From CAWGHZ01 sp963822575 (GTDB lineage Bacteria > Pseudomonadota > Alphaproteobacteria > MPNO01 > DASWLB01): DNA of 64,000 bases. Shown piece by piece: positions 1-8,121 of the stretch (position 1 is its first letter; the number at the start of each line of letters is the position of its first letter). Where the stretch lies: positions 372,001 through 436,000 of the forward strand of contig CAWGHZ010000002.1 in NCBI GenBank assembly GCA_963822575.1. The letters run 5' to 3'. The notes beneath the pieces were generated by a model. That model saw only the letters and a list, made by a program, of their open reading frames with translations. It ran no database searches and was not told the origin of the DNA. Position numbers and translations under genes: made by a program.

Positions 1-136
1 GGCGCGGGCCGCCATCAACGAGTATGTCGAGATCGGCCACGCCTTCTTCTCCGGTGCCGAGCCGAAGATGGTCAACGCGGTGCTCGACGCGCTCGCCCGC
101 CGCCTCCGCCCCGGCGAGCTGGAGGCGAAGCGGTAG
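1..136 (+). CDS. nusB: NusB, transcription antitermination factor (C-terminal 44 residues only)
   Basis: The reading frame is open from the first base to TAG at 134-136 and gives the last 44 residues of a protein whose end matches NusB: an INEYVEIGHAFF stretch, then a short helix with FSGAEPKMVNAVLD. NusB binds boxA RNA with NusE in rRNA antitermination. The start lies outside the window. thiL begins 31 bases downstream on the same strand, and nusB-thiL is a common alphaproteobacterial order, which supports the call. Confidence 0.85.
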   Translation, partial: ARAAINEYVEIGHAFFSGAEPKMVNAVLDALARRLRPGELEAKR

Positions 137-167
137 ATAGCAACAAGAGTTGAAGAAAACGTTGTAG

Positions 168-1148
168 ATGACTGACCTTCCATCCGAATTCGAGTTGATC
201 GCGCGGTACTTCGCGCCGCTGGCGACGGCCGAGGCGGCGCGCGGGCTCGGTGACGACGTGGCGGTGCTGGCTCCGGCCGCGGGGATGGCGCACGTGCTCA
301 CCGTCGACACCATCGTCGAGGGCGTCCACTACCTGCCGGACGACCCGCCCGCCCTGGTGGCGCGGAAGCTCCTGCGGGTGAATCTCTCCGACCTCGCCGC
401 CAAGGGCGCGCGGCCGGTGGGCTACCTTCTCGCCGCCTCGTTCGGCGGATCGGTGACGGCAGCGTGGCTCGAAGAATTCGCCGCGGGCCTCGCCGCCGAC
501 CAGCAAGAGTTCGGCCTCTCGCTGCTCGGCGGCGACACGACGGCCAACCCCGGCCCGACCACCCTCACCGTCACCGCCATCGGCGATGCGGCGGCGGACG
601 GTGTGGCGTCGCGCGCCGGCGCCAGGCCGGGCGAGGGCATCTATGTCAGCGGCACGCTGGGCGACGCGGCGCTGGGGCTGCGCGTCCTCAAGGGCGAGCT
701 GGCGGGGCTGGAGGTGGCCGACCGCGACTACCTCGCCGACCGGTTCCGCCTGCCGCGGCCGCGCCTCGCGCTCGGCCGGGCGCTGGCGGGCGTGGCGACG
801 GCGTCCATCGACATCTCCGACGGGCTGATGGCCGATCTCGGCCATGTCTGCGAACGCTCCGGCGTGAAGGCCGAGGTGGCGCTCGAGGACATCCCGCTTT
901 CTGCCGCCGCGCGCCGCGCGCTCGCCGCCGCCCCGGCGCTGCGTGACGACGTGCTCGGCGGCGGCGACGATTACGAGATCCTGTTCACCGCCTCGCCCAA
1001 CGCCGAGAAGGCGCTGACCGAGGCCGCGCTCGCCGCCCGGCTCGCCTTCTCGCGCATCGGCACGATCCGCGCCGGGAGCGGCATAGAGTTAACCGACCGC
1101 ACGGGCCGTCCGGTCGACGTGAGACACGCTGGATTCCGCCATTTTTAG
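168..1148 (+). CDS. thiL: Thiamine-monophosphate kinase ThiL
   Basis: A 326-residue protein of normal ThiL length. It phosphorylates thiamine monophosphate to thiamine diphosphate with ATP in the cytoplasm. Seen: FELIARYFAPL at the N terminus, the Mg/ATP-binding GLGDDVAVL near residues 26-34, VDTIVEGVHY near 45-55, the LSDLAAKGARP block, LLGGDTT, DISDGLMADLGH and GGGDDYEILFT. All are diagnostic of the AIR-synthase-like ThiL fold. It lies directly behind nusB and is probably co-transcribed with it. Confidence 0.95.
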   Translation: MTDLPSEFELIARYFAPLATAEAARGLGDDVAVLAPAAGMAHVLTVDTIVEGVHYLPDDPPALVARKLLRVNLSDLAAKGARPVGYLLAASFGGSVTAAWLEEFAAGLAADQQEFGLSLLGGDTTANPGPTTLTVTAIGDAAADGVASRAGARPGEGIYVSGTLGDAALGLRVLKGELAGLEVADRDYLADRFRLPRPRLALGRALAGVATASIDISDGLMADLGHVCERSGVKAEVALEDIPLSAAARRALAAAPALRDDVLGGGDDYEILFTASPNAEKALTEAALAARLAFSRIGTIRAGSGIELTDRTGRPVDVRHAGFRHF

Positions 1149-1280
1149 GGCGCGGCCCGCGGCCCTGCGGCGCTCGGTCGCAAGTCACCCTTGTTGCAAG
1201 CGCAATTGCGCCCTCCGTCAAACTCCTTTAACAATTCCACCGCGCGGCCTGAAATCAAATACGAATCAGGGACGAACCCC

Positions 1281-1859
1281 ATGCTGGCGATGCAGTACTC
1301 CATTCGACTGGCCTCGGACTTCGACGAGGCGCGCCTGCGCCAGCGTGTCGCCCAGCGCGGCCACCTGTTCGACAACATGCCGGGCCTCGCCCACAAGGCC
1401 TTCCTGTTCAACTCCGAGCGCCATCTCTACGCCCCGTTCTACGTCTGGTACGACCACAAGAAGGCGCGCGAGTTCCTGCTCGGCGACATCTTCGCCGATG
1501 TGACCAATTCGTTCGGCCGGCCGCGCGTGCGCATGTGGGGCTGCCTCGACTTCGACACCGTGCCGAGCCCGCACCCGCCGAGGATCGCGGTGCGCTGCGT
1601 CGAGGCGCTGGCGCCAGATGCCAGGCTCAACGACCTCGAGCGCGACGAGCATGTGCTGCACGAGGCGCAGATCGCAAAGGAAGGCATCTTGGTGCATGCG
1701 ACCGCGCTCGACTGCGACCGTTGGGAGCTGGTGCGCTACAGCCTCTGGTGGGACGAAGAGGCGGCGAAGTCGGTGACCGGCGACTGCATCAACACCTACG
1801 AGGTGCTGCGTGTCTCGGGCCCCGCGGTCCACAGCGGCCCGCGCCAGGCCATCGGCTAG
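1281..1859 (+). CDS. DUF4865 family protein
   Basis: About 192 residues from the ATG at 1281. The MLAMQYSIRLASDFD start, LFDNMPGLAHKAFLF and the YAPFYVWYDHKKAREFLLG block are typical of DUF4865, a small family of unknown function with a ferredoxin-like alpha+beta fold. An upstream in-frame start at 1191 exists, but the family begins at MLAMQYS and GGGAC sits just before 1281. It lies between thiL and a secreted protein and is not clearly linked to either. The function is unknown. Confidence 0.75.
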   Translation: MLAMQYSIRLASDFDEARLRQRVAQRGHLFDNMPGLAHKAFLFNSERHLYAPFYVWYDHKKAREFLLGDIFADVTNSFGRPRVRMWGCLDFDTVPSPHPPRIAVRCVEALAPDARLNDLERDEHVLHEAQIAKEGILVHATALDCDRWELVRYSLWWDEEAAKSVTGDCINTYEVLRVSGPAVHSGPRQAIG

Positions 1860-1866
1860 CGGCCCG

Positions 1867-2310
1867 TTGCGCCGCTCAGCCGCCCGGGCGGCCGCGCTCG
1901 CCGCCGCGCTTCTGCTGCTTCCGCCTATTGCCGCGCCCGCCGGCGCCGCGGAACCGCCGCCCCACCCCGCCGGCGCGCCGATGCCCTCGGGCGGCCAGTA
2001 TTATAAGCTCGATCCCTTCACCGTCCCGGTCATGTCGCGCACCGCCGTCGTGCGCCACCTCACCTTCATCGTGACGCTCGAGCTCAAGGACGACAGCATG
2101 CGCGCAGTCGTGCAAAGCCGCCTGCCGATCCTGCGCCACGCGCTCAACACCGCGCTCTTGCAGCTCGTCGGCGTCGAGCGCGCCGACGGCACGCTGCCGC
2201 CCATCGCCGCGATCAAGACCCGCATGCTCGACGTCACGCGCGAGGTGACCGGTCCCGACGCGGTGCACGCGCTCCTGATGGAATCGGTCTACGAGCGCCG
2301 GCTCAGGTAG
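1867..2310 (+). CDS. Secreted or membrane-anchored hypothetical protein, FliL-like
   Basis: A TTG at 1867 opens a 147-residue frame eight bases after the previous stop. A longer frame from 1810 would overlap the upstream gene. The N terminus has arginines, then an Ala/Leu segment ending in PAGAAE, consistent with a signal peptide or anchor. The body (YYKLDPFTVPVMSR, HLTFIVTLELKDD, RLPILRHALNTALLQL) resembles FliL-type proteins, which sit beside the flagellar stator. No flagellar genes are in the window, so the FliL relation is only a resemblance. Confidence 0.6.
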   Translation: MRRSAARAAALAAALLLLPPIAAPAGAAEPPPHPAGAPMPSGGQYYKLDPFTVPVMSRTAVVRHLTFIVTLELKDDSMRAVVQSRLPILRHALNTALLQLVGVERADGTLPPIAAIKTRMLDVTREVTGPDAVHALLMESVYERRLR

Positions 2311-2324
2311 GCGTCCAAAGACTG

Positions 2325-3860
2325 TCATTCCGCCCGGTGCGTGTCGGCGAAGGCGCGGAGGTCGGCGTTGAGTGCCTCGTCGTTGACGATGCGCGGCACC
2401 TTGTTCTGCCCGCCGAGGCGGCCGCGGCGCTTCATCCATTCCGCGAACCCGCCGGGCCGCAGCACCACGACCGACGGCGCATCGAGCCCATATCCGCCGG
2501 CGCGGTGCGCCGCGTAATCCTCGTTGGTGGCGGACAGCGTGGTGTCGAGCGCTGCCGCGAAATCGGCGATGCGTGCCGGGTCGGCCACCGCCACGGCGAA
2601 TTCGACCACGTAGAGGTGGCGCCCGCGCACGCCGCGCTCTGCCGGAAAGACCGGCCCGACCGAATAGTCGACCACCGTCGCACCGATTTTCGCCGCGGCC
2701 GCCGTCACCGCCTCCTCGATCTCGGAATCGATCAGATGCTCGCCGAACGCCGAGAGCGTGTAGGTCGTGCGACCGGTGACCAGGAGCCGCGGCGGATCGC
2801 GCGAGACGAGCTTGACCGTGTCGCCGACGATGTAGGACCAGCAGCCCGCGTTGCTCGAAAGAACGACCGCGTAGTTCACCTCGGGCTCGGCGTCGGCGAT
2901 CCAGTGGCGCGTCGGGTTGGCGCTCCCTAGCTCGTCCACCGGGACGAACTCGAAGAAGAGGCCGTTGTCGAGCGTCAAGCGCATCCCCTCGCCGGGGCCG
3001 CGGTCGGCGGCGGCGACGAATCCCTCGCTCGCCGCGTAGACCTCGCGCGTTTCGGCATGGCCGCCTTCCATCAGCGCCGCGAACCGCGCGCGATAGGGCG
3101 CGAAGCTGACGCCGCCATGGGCGATCCCCTCGAGCTTCGGGTAGAGGTCGGCGAGGCGGTGCGACGTGCCGGCAATCTCAGCCACCTTGTCGAAGAACAG
3201 CAAGAGCCAGGACGGCGTGCCCGAGATCGAGCGGATGTCGGCGCGGAGCGAGCCCGCGGCCATGCGGGCGACTTTTTCCTCCCAGTCGGCGAGCAGCGCG
3301 GTCTCGCGCGGCGGGTAGAAGCGGGGCCGCGCCCAGAACGGTACGTTCGCCGCCGCGATGCCGCTGAGGTCGCCCGAATAGATGCCGGGCGCCTGCTCCT
3401 CGAGATCGGTCGAGCCGCCGAGCATCAAATTGCGGCCGGCGAGGATCCGGCTCTTCGGCCGGTTGGCGACGTGGAAGGTGAGCATGTCGGCCGCGGCGCG
3501 GGTGTTGGCCCGTACCATCTCGGACGAGCACGGGATGTACTTGGTGACGCCCGTCGTCGTGCCCGAGGTGACGGCGAAATAGGGGATGGTGCCGGGCCAG
3601 GTCACGGCATCGAGGCGCGGGAACCCGTCCTTCCAGTAGGCGGCCCAGAAATCCTCGTAGCGCCGCAGCGGCACGCGCGCCTGGAAGTCCTTCACGGTGC
3701 GGATCGTGCCGAACCCGTGGTCGCGGCCGAAGCGCGTATCGGCGGCGGCGTGCAGGAGCTTGCGCAGCTCACGCTCCTGCGCCGCCACCGGATCGAGCCG
3801 CGCGAGCTGGCCGAGGCGCATGCGCGCATAAAGACGGAGGAGGGGCGTCGCGTCGAGCAT
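2325..3860 (-). CDS. GH3 auxin-responsive promoter family protein (acyl-adenylate-forming enzyme)
   Basis: From the ATG at 3860 the product is 511 residues. The ATP-binding loop SGTTTG is at about residues 99-104 (FAVTSGTTTGVTKYIP), followed by MLGGSTDLEE, SGTPSWLLLFFDK, YAASEGF and a C-terminal TYTLSAFGEHLIDSEIEEA hinge, all typical of GH3 enzymes. Plant GH3 proteins adenylate a carboxylate and conjugate it to an amino acid. Bacterial members have mostly unknown substrates. The next upstream gene on the same strand, 15 bases away, is a hotdog thioesterase, which suggests a shared acyl substrate. Confidence 0.85.
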   Translation of the reverse strand: MLDATPLLRLYARMRLGQLARLDPVAAQERELRKLLHAAADTRFGRDHGFGTIRTVKDFQARVPLRRYEDFWAAYWKDGFPRLDAVTWPGTIPYFAVTSGTTTGVTKYIPCSSEMVRANTRAAADMLTFHVANRPKSRILAGRNLMLGGSTDLEEQAPGIYSGDLSGIAAANVPFWARPRFYPPRETALLADWEEKVARMAAGSLRADIRSISGTPSWLLLFFDKVAEIAGTSHRLADLYPKLEGIAHGGVSFAPYRARFAALMEGGHAETREVYAASEGFVAAADRGPGEGMRLTLDNGLFFEFVPVDELGSANPTRHWIADAEPEVNYAVVLSSNAGCWSYIVGDTVKLVSRDPPRLLVTGRTTYTLSAFGEHLIDSEIEEAVTAAAAKIGATVVDYSVGPVFPAERGVRGRHLYVVEFAVAVADPARIADFAAALDTTLSATNEDYAAHRAGGYGLDAPSVVVLRPGGFAEWMKRRGRLGGQNKVPRIVNDEALNADLRAFADTHRAE

Positions 3861-3874
3861 GGCGCCCGCCGCGC

Positions 3875-4297
3875 TCAGCCCTTCTTCGGCAGTGTCGCGC
3901 TGAAGAAGCTGCCGCGGCCGGAGGCGACTAGCTTGCCCTCGAAATCGAGGATGCGGGTCTCGGCGGTCGTCACCGTCGCGCCGGGTTTGACCACGCGCGA
4001 CCGGGCGACCAGCCGGCCCGGCTTTGCCGGCAGATGGTAGTCGACCCGCAGGTTGATCGTCGGCACCGGGTTGCCGAGCCGCGCGGCGATCGCGTACTCG
4101 GCCGCCATGTCGATCAGCGTGGCGAGGACGCCGCCCTGGCAGGTACCCGGCGCGCCTTCGAACTCGTCGCGCCACGGGCATTCGACCTCGACCCACTCGT
4201 CCTCGACGGCGACCAGCCGCACGCCGAGCCAGTTATGGAAGCCGTTGGCAAAGCGCCGCTCCAGGCGCTTGAAGATCTCGTCGTTGGTCTCGGCCAT
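3875..4297 (-). CDS. PaaI-type hotdog thioesterase
   Basis: A 140-residue single hotdog domain. Seen: FHNWLGVRLVAVEDEWVEV, then GTCQGGVLATLIDMAAEYA, where the usual HGG active-site block reads QGG with an acidic residue in the helix, then INLRVDYHLPAKPG. These proteins hydrolyse acyl-CoA thioesters. It ends 15 bases before the GH3-like gene on the same strand, so the two are probably one operon. The His-to-Gln change at the HGG position may alter activity. Confidence 0.75.
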   Translation of the reverse strand: MAETNDEIFKRLERRFANGFHNWLGVRLVAVEDEWVEVECPWRDEFEGAPGTCQGGVLATLIDMAAEYAIAARLGNPVPTINLRVDYHLPAKPGRLVARSRVVKPGATVTTAETRILDFEGKLVASGRGSFFSATLPKKG

Positions 4298-4360
4298 CTC
4301 GTCCTCTCGGTGGCGGCGCGTGCGCCCAGGCTGGTATAAGAGGCGGCGGGGCAGGGGGCA

Positions 4361-5329
4361 ATGGCGCGCAGATCCAGTCTATCGAACGCCGGGCTTTCCG
4401 TCCGCGCAATGCGGCCGGCCGATCTGGCCGCGGCGGATCGCGTGCACCGGCTCGCCTTCGCCGCGTTCTTCGGCGCCGACCCGAAAACATTCCGGCCGGA
4501 ATCGCAGACGGTCGAGACGCGCTGGCGTACCGATCCGAAGGGCGTGCTGGTCGCCGCCGACCGGCACGGGCGCATCCGCGGGAGCGTGATCGTGATGGGC
4601 TGGGGCAAGGTCGCGGTGCTCGGCCCGCTGACCGTCCATCCCGACGACTGGGCGACGGGCGTCGGCGGCATGCTGATGCGCGCGGCCGAGCGGATGATCG
4701 ACCGGCGCGGCTTCCGCCATGCGTGCCTGTTCACCCATCCGCAGAGCCCCGGCCACATAAGGCTCTACCAGCGCCACGGCTTCTGGCCGGGCGCGCTGCA
4801 CGCGGTGCTGTCGCGCCCTGTCGCCGCCACGGACCGCGACGCGGACGCCGGGGCCGCGCGGTTCGGCGCGCTGGCCGCGGGGGCGCGCAGAACGGCGGTC
4901 GCCGGCGCGCGCGGCGTGGCCGGCGCGGTGTTCCGCGGGCTCGACCTTACCCGCGAGATCGCGGGCGTCGCGGCGCAGGGGCTCGGCGACACGCTTGTGC
5001 TCCGCGACGGCGGCAAGGTCGCGGGCTTCGCAATCTGCCATTTCGGCTGGGGGTCGGAGGCGCGCGCGAATTCGCTCTACGTCAAGTTCGCCGCCATGCG
5101 GCCCGGCGATGCGGGTGGGTTCCGCCGCCTCGTCATGGCGTGCGAGCGGCTTGCCGCCGAAGCGGGCGTCGAACGCGTCAATCTGGGTGTCTCGACGGCC
5201 CGGCTTCCCGCCTATCGCGCGCTGCTCGACCGCGGCTACCGCGCCGAGATGTACGGCGTGGCGATGCGCCGTCCTGCCGGGCCCGGCTGGGATCTTCCGG
5301 ACCGGTTCGTCATCGACGATCTCAGGTAG
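4361..5329 (+). CDS. Tandem GNAT-fold acetyltransferase
   Basis: 322 residues with two GNAT-like halves. The first half (about residues 12-150) has VRAMRPADLAAADRVHRLAF, a central VAVLGPLTVHPDDWATG strand, the acetyl-CoA loop region GVGGMLMRAAERM and the closing LYQRHGFWP. The second half (about 195-310) has KVAGFAICHFG and VERVNLGVSTARLPAYRALL, where LLDRGYRAE resembles the last GNAT strands. The substrate is not predictable. It is divergent from the thioesterase. Confidence 0.75.
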   Translation: MARRSSLSNAGLSVRAMRPADLAAADRVHRLAFAAFFGADPKTFRPESQTVETRWRTDPKGVLVAADRHGRIRGSVIVMGWGKVAVLGPLTVHPDDWATGVGGMLMRAAERMIDRRGFRHACLFTHPQSPGHIRLYQRHGFWPGALHAVLSRPVAATDRDADAGAARFGALAAGARRTAVAGARGVAGAVFRGLDLTREIAGVAAQGLGDTLVLRDGGKVAGFAICHFGWGSEARANSLYVKFAAMRPGDAGGFRRLVMACERLAAEAGVERVNLGVSTARLPAYRALLDRGYRAEMYGVAMRRPAGPGWDLPDRFVIDDLR

Positions 5330-5333
5330 CGGC

Positions 5334-5771
5334 CTACTCGCCGCCCGGGCGGGGGCGGCGGAACCACATGGCCAGGTCGAACATGTTGAGGTCGGCGGCG
5401 CGCAGGAACTCGCACACGCTGGTCACCACCTCGGTCGCGGTCACCGATTCGTCCGACACGAACGGCGCGAAATAGCGGTCCTCGAGCTCGAGCTTGACGG
5501 CATAGAGCTTCGCGCCGGCAGTGAGCAGGCGCTGCACGGCCGCGTCGGAGACCTGGGCCGTCTTGCCCTCGCGCAGCGCGGTCTCGGCGGCCGCGAGGGC
5601 CGCCTCGGTCGCCTGGTCGAGCGCGGCGAAGGGATCGGCGGGGCCCGCCGCCGCGGCAGGCGGGGGGCCGGCCGCGGCCTTCGCCGCCGGCTTCGCCCGC
5701 GCCCGAGGCTTCGCGGCCGGCGTGGCGCGCGGCTTCGCCTTGGGCTTCGCTGCGGGCCTAGACGGCGACAT
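5334..5771 (-). CDS. Hypothetical protein with Lys/Ala/Pro-rich N-terminal tail
   Basis: 145 residues. Residues 1-35 are a basic KPKAKPRATPAAKPRARAKP-type tail of low complexity. The remainder (DPFAALDQATEAALAAAETA through VTATEVVTSVCEFLRAADLN) is a predicted helical domain with no name I recognise. Its start overlaps the end of the Rieske ferredoxin gene by 14 bases, so the two are translationally coupled, and a role with that ferredoxin is possible. The function is unknown. Confidence 0.65.
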   Translation of the reverse strand: MSPSRPAAKPKAKPRATPAAKPRARAKPAAKAAAGPPPAAAAGPADPFAALDQATEAALAAAETALREGKTAQVSDAAVQRLLTAGAKLYAVKLELEDRYFAPFVSDESVTATEVVTSVCEFLRAADLNMFDLAMWFRRPRPGGE

Positions 5772-6123
5772 ACACCTCTCCGTCCTTCACCTTCACCTGG
5801 TAGGGCTTGAGGCGGACGTTCTTGTCGCCCGGATGGCGGCCGGTCGCGATGTTGTACTCGTAGCCGTGCCACGGGCAGATGATGTGAATGTTCTCGTCCG
5901 AGAACTTGAGCCCTTGGCTCGTCTTGTCGACGCCCAGCACCTCCTCGACCTTGGCCAGGATCTTGCCCTGGCACACCGGCCCGCCCTGGTGGGGGCAGTT
6001 GTTCTCGTAGGCGTAGAACTTGCCGTCCACGCGAAACACCCCGATCTCGAGATCGCCCTGGGCAATGATCTTGCGGTCGCGCTCGCCGAACTCGGACTCC
6101 TTGCCCACGTACACGTCGGCCAT
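5758..6123 (-). CDS. Rieske-type 2Fe-2S ferredoxin
   Basis: 121 residues with one Rieske domain. The cluster ligands are visible as CPHQGGPV and CPWHGYEYN, a Cys-X-His plus Cys-X2-His pair, and the domain ends in a short beta strand GEVYVAV. The protein has no signal peptide, so it is probably a soluble electron carrier for an oxygenase. No oxygenase component is adjacent; a Rieske oxygenase at 55.8 kb is far away. The downstream basic-tail gene overlaps it by 14 bases. Confidence 0.9.
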   Translation of the reverse strand: MADVYVGKESEFGERDRKIIAQGDLEIGVFRVDGKFYAYENNCPHQGGPVCQGKILAKVEEVLGVDKTSQGLKFSDENIHIICPWHGYEYNIATGRHPGDKNVRLKPYQVKVKDGEVYVAV

Positions 6124-6362
6124 CTAGTGGTCTCCTTCGCTCCATCTTGTTGCGGGCGATTCGCAATGGTTTCGCGCGCCCGGCCCGCGGACTTTATCGG
6201 AGCGGGTTTGTCCCTCCAACAGGTTTGTGTGCCTGAGTTTGCGTCTCAAACGCGACCCGGACATATGGCCGCCTGCAATCCTTGCCGGCCCGCCGGACAA
6301 GCCCGTAAGATCGCGCCGATCGTCATCTGCGGCGTCGCGCGGGGGCTGGCCGGGAGACACTG

Positions 6363-6608
6363 ATGGCGAAGAGCGCGCGGTGGGGGCTGGTGCTGGTGCT
6401 GGTGGGCGTCATCGCCAACAACGCGTCCTACCTCCATGACATCATCGTCGACGAGAACGGCGGCATGATCTTCCTCGGCTGGCACGCCGTTGCCGGCATC
6501 ATCGTGTCGCTGATGATCATCGGAATCGGCGTATGGCTCGCCGTGCGTCGCCCGGTGCCGCGCAGAGAGGCTGACCGCTCCGGCAACCCTTCCGTTCGCC
6601 CGGAGTAA
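6363..6608 (+). CDS. Small two-helix inner-membrane protein
   Basis: 81 residues. Two hydrophobic segments are visible, at about residues 8-25 (LVLVLVGVIANNASYL) and 38-60 (FLGWHAVAGIIVSLMIIGIG), followed by a polar basic C-terminal tail. A GGGAG lies just upstream of the ATG. No family is recognised. It stands alone between the Rieske gene, which is divergent, and a palindromic repeat. Confidence 0.6.
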   Translation: MAKSARWGLVLVLVGVIANNASYLHDIIVDENGGMIFLGWHAVAGIIVSLMIIGIGVWLAVRRPVPRREADRSGNPSVRPE

Positions 6609-6619
6609 CCGCCCGCAGC

Positions 6620-6730
6620 GCGGCGTATCGCCCTTCGACAAGCTCAGGAGGCGACGGCGCCGATATCTCTTCCGTCTCGTGCTTCGATACGCGTTTGCGC
6701 CAGGCGCAAACGCACTCAGCACGAACGGCA
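6620..6730. repeat. Dispersed palindromic repeat with a strong hairpin
   Basis: The stretch after the small membrane gene contains CCCTTCGACAAGCTCAGGAG and then a perfect 11-base inverted repeat, GCGTTTGCGCC (6691-6701) and GGCGCAAACGC (6703-6713). It is flanked by CGTGCT and AGCACG, which extend the possible cruciform. Such elements recur between genes in high-GC alphaproteobacteria. It may also act as a two-way terminator between the converging genes at 6363 and 6749. Confidence 0.55.
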
Positions 6731-6748
6731 ATTCATGGGCCGCGGATA

Positions 6749-7774
6749 TCAGGTCCGGAAGAAGTGGACCGAGAACAGCCCCTTCTCGTCGGTCCAGGAT
6801 TCGACCGGCGTGAAGCCCGCGGCGCGGGCCAGCGCCCGGAATTCGTCCAGCGCATACTTGTAGGACAACTCGGTGTGGATCGCCTCGTCCTTGCCGAAGG
6901 CGAAGGTCGCGCCGTCGACATGCACCGACTGGCGGCGGAGGCTCACCAGATGCATGTCGACGCGCCCGGCCGCCTCGTCGTATTGGGCGCGGTGGCGGAA
7001 GCCGGCAAGGTCGAAATCGGCGCCGAGCTCGCGGTTGATGCGGGCCAAAAGGTTCATGTTGAACGCCGCGGTCACGCCCTTCGAGTCGTTATAGGCGGCC
7101 TCGAGCACGCGCCGGTCCTTGCGCAAATCGACGCCGATCAGGAGCGCCCCGCCCGGGCCGATGACGCGCGCCGTGGCGGCGAGGAAGCTCTCGGCCTGCT
7201 CGCGCGGGAAATTGCCGATGGTGGAACCCGGGAAGAACACCACGCGCTCGGCGTCGGGCGCGTCGGGGAGCGGCGGGATCTCGAACGGCCTTGTGTAGTC
7301 GGCGCAGACGGCGATCACCTTGAGCTTCGGGAAGTCGCGCGCGAGCGACGCGGCAGAGCGGATCAGATGGTCCTTGGAGATGTCGACCGGCGTATAGGCG
7401 GCGATATCCGGCAGGGCGTCGAGGAGGATGCGCACCTTGACGCTCGATCCCGAGCCGTACTCGACCAGGTGGCACGGCCCGCCGATCAGCTCGGCGATGC
7501 GCGGCGCCCGGGCGCGCAGGACGGCGATCTCGGTGCGCGTCGGGTAGTATTCCTCCAGCGTGCAGATGTCGTCGAACAGGCGCGAGCCGCGCTCGTCGTA
7601 CAGGAACTTGCAGGGCAGCTCCTTCGCCGGGCGCGACAGCCCGTCGAGCACCGCCGTCTCGAAATCGTCGAGCTGCGGCTCGAAATCGTGGAAGGCCGCA
7701 AGCGGCGCGACGGCATCGCCTTCCGCCGAGGCGGCGGTGCGGTCTCCGTCGCCGCGTGGTGTCTGGTCATCCAT
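6749..7774 (-). CDS. egtD: L-histidine N-alpha-methyltransferase EgtD
   Basis: 341 residues of the EgtD family, which trimethylates histidine to hercynine with S-adenosylmethionine, the first step of ergothioneine synthesis. Seen: FLYDERGSRLFDDIC, EEYYPTRTE at about residues 74-82, the SAM loop VEYGSGSSVKVR near 104-115, FFPGSTIGNF, LIGVDLRKDR and AYNDSKGVTAAFNMNLL, plus the C-terminal GLFSVHFFRT. The usual partner egtB is not adjacent and not in the window, so later steps must be encoded elsewhere. Confidence 0.92.
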   Translation of the reverse strand: MDDQTPRGDGDRTAASAEGDAVAPLAAFHDFEPQLDDFETAVLDGLSRPAKELPCKFLYDERGSRLFDDICTLEEYYPTRTEIAVLRARAPRIAELIGGPCHLVEYGSGSSVKVRILLDALPDIAAYTPVDISKDHLIRSAASLARDFPKLKVIAVCADYTRPFEIPPLPDAPDAERVVFFPGSTIGNFPREQAESFLAATARVIGPGGALLIGVDLRKDRRVLEAAYNDSKGVTAAFNMNLLARINRELGADFDLAGFRHRAQYDEAAGRVDMHLVSLRRQSVHVDGATFAFGKDEAIHTELSYKYALDEFRALARAAGFTPVESWTDEKGLFSVHFFRT

Positions 7775-8121
7775 GGGAACCGTCCCGTCTCACCTTGGCG
7801 CGGATCGAGGGTTGGCGGGGCGGAAGCCCTGCCGCGGAGACGTTAACCTAGCGACGGCTCCCCGCAATGACAAGGCCGGGCGGGTCGATCCATGTATGGC
7901 GAATTGATGTCGCGCGCGGGCGACGCTCGCGGCGAAACGGCATCTACAGAGTCGGAAGAACGGCTATCGAGTTTGTCATCCCCGACGCGGTGCAGCGTCT
8001 AAGGGGTGCACCGCGGATCGGGAGCCCAAGTTCGAGCGCCTCTCGAGCTGACAGATCGGCCCCGGCTTGCCCCCTTCGTTGCCTAGTCGGGGTAGCAGTG
8101 GGGTTTATCGGCCCGCAGCCG
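7775..8121. repeat. Gene-free gap holding a palindromic repeat
   Basis: This gap lies between egtD, whose start is at 7774, and the stop of the LdtR-like gene. I see no convincing gene. It contains a perfect inverted repeat, CGCGGTGCA (7986-7994) and TGCACCGCG (8007-8015), with partly matching flanks CCCGA and ATCGGG. This is a dispersed intergenic palindrome of the kind common in this group. The remainder should hold the egtD promoter, but no clear box is visible. Confidence 0.5.

Noticed and set aside
186..191. GAATTC in thiL as a further broken GANTC site
   Set aside because: The reading frame is correct as it stands (SEFELIARYF is conserved), so this hexamer is genuine.
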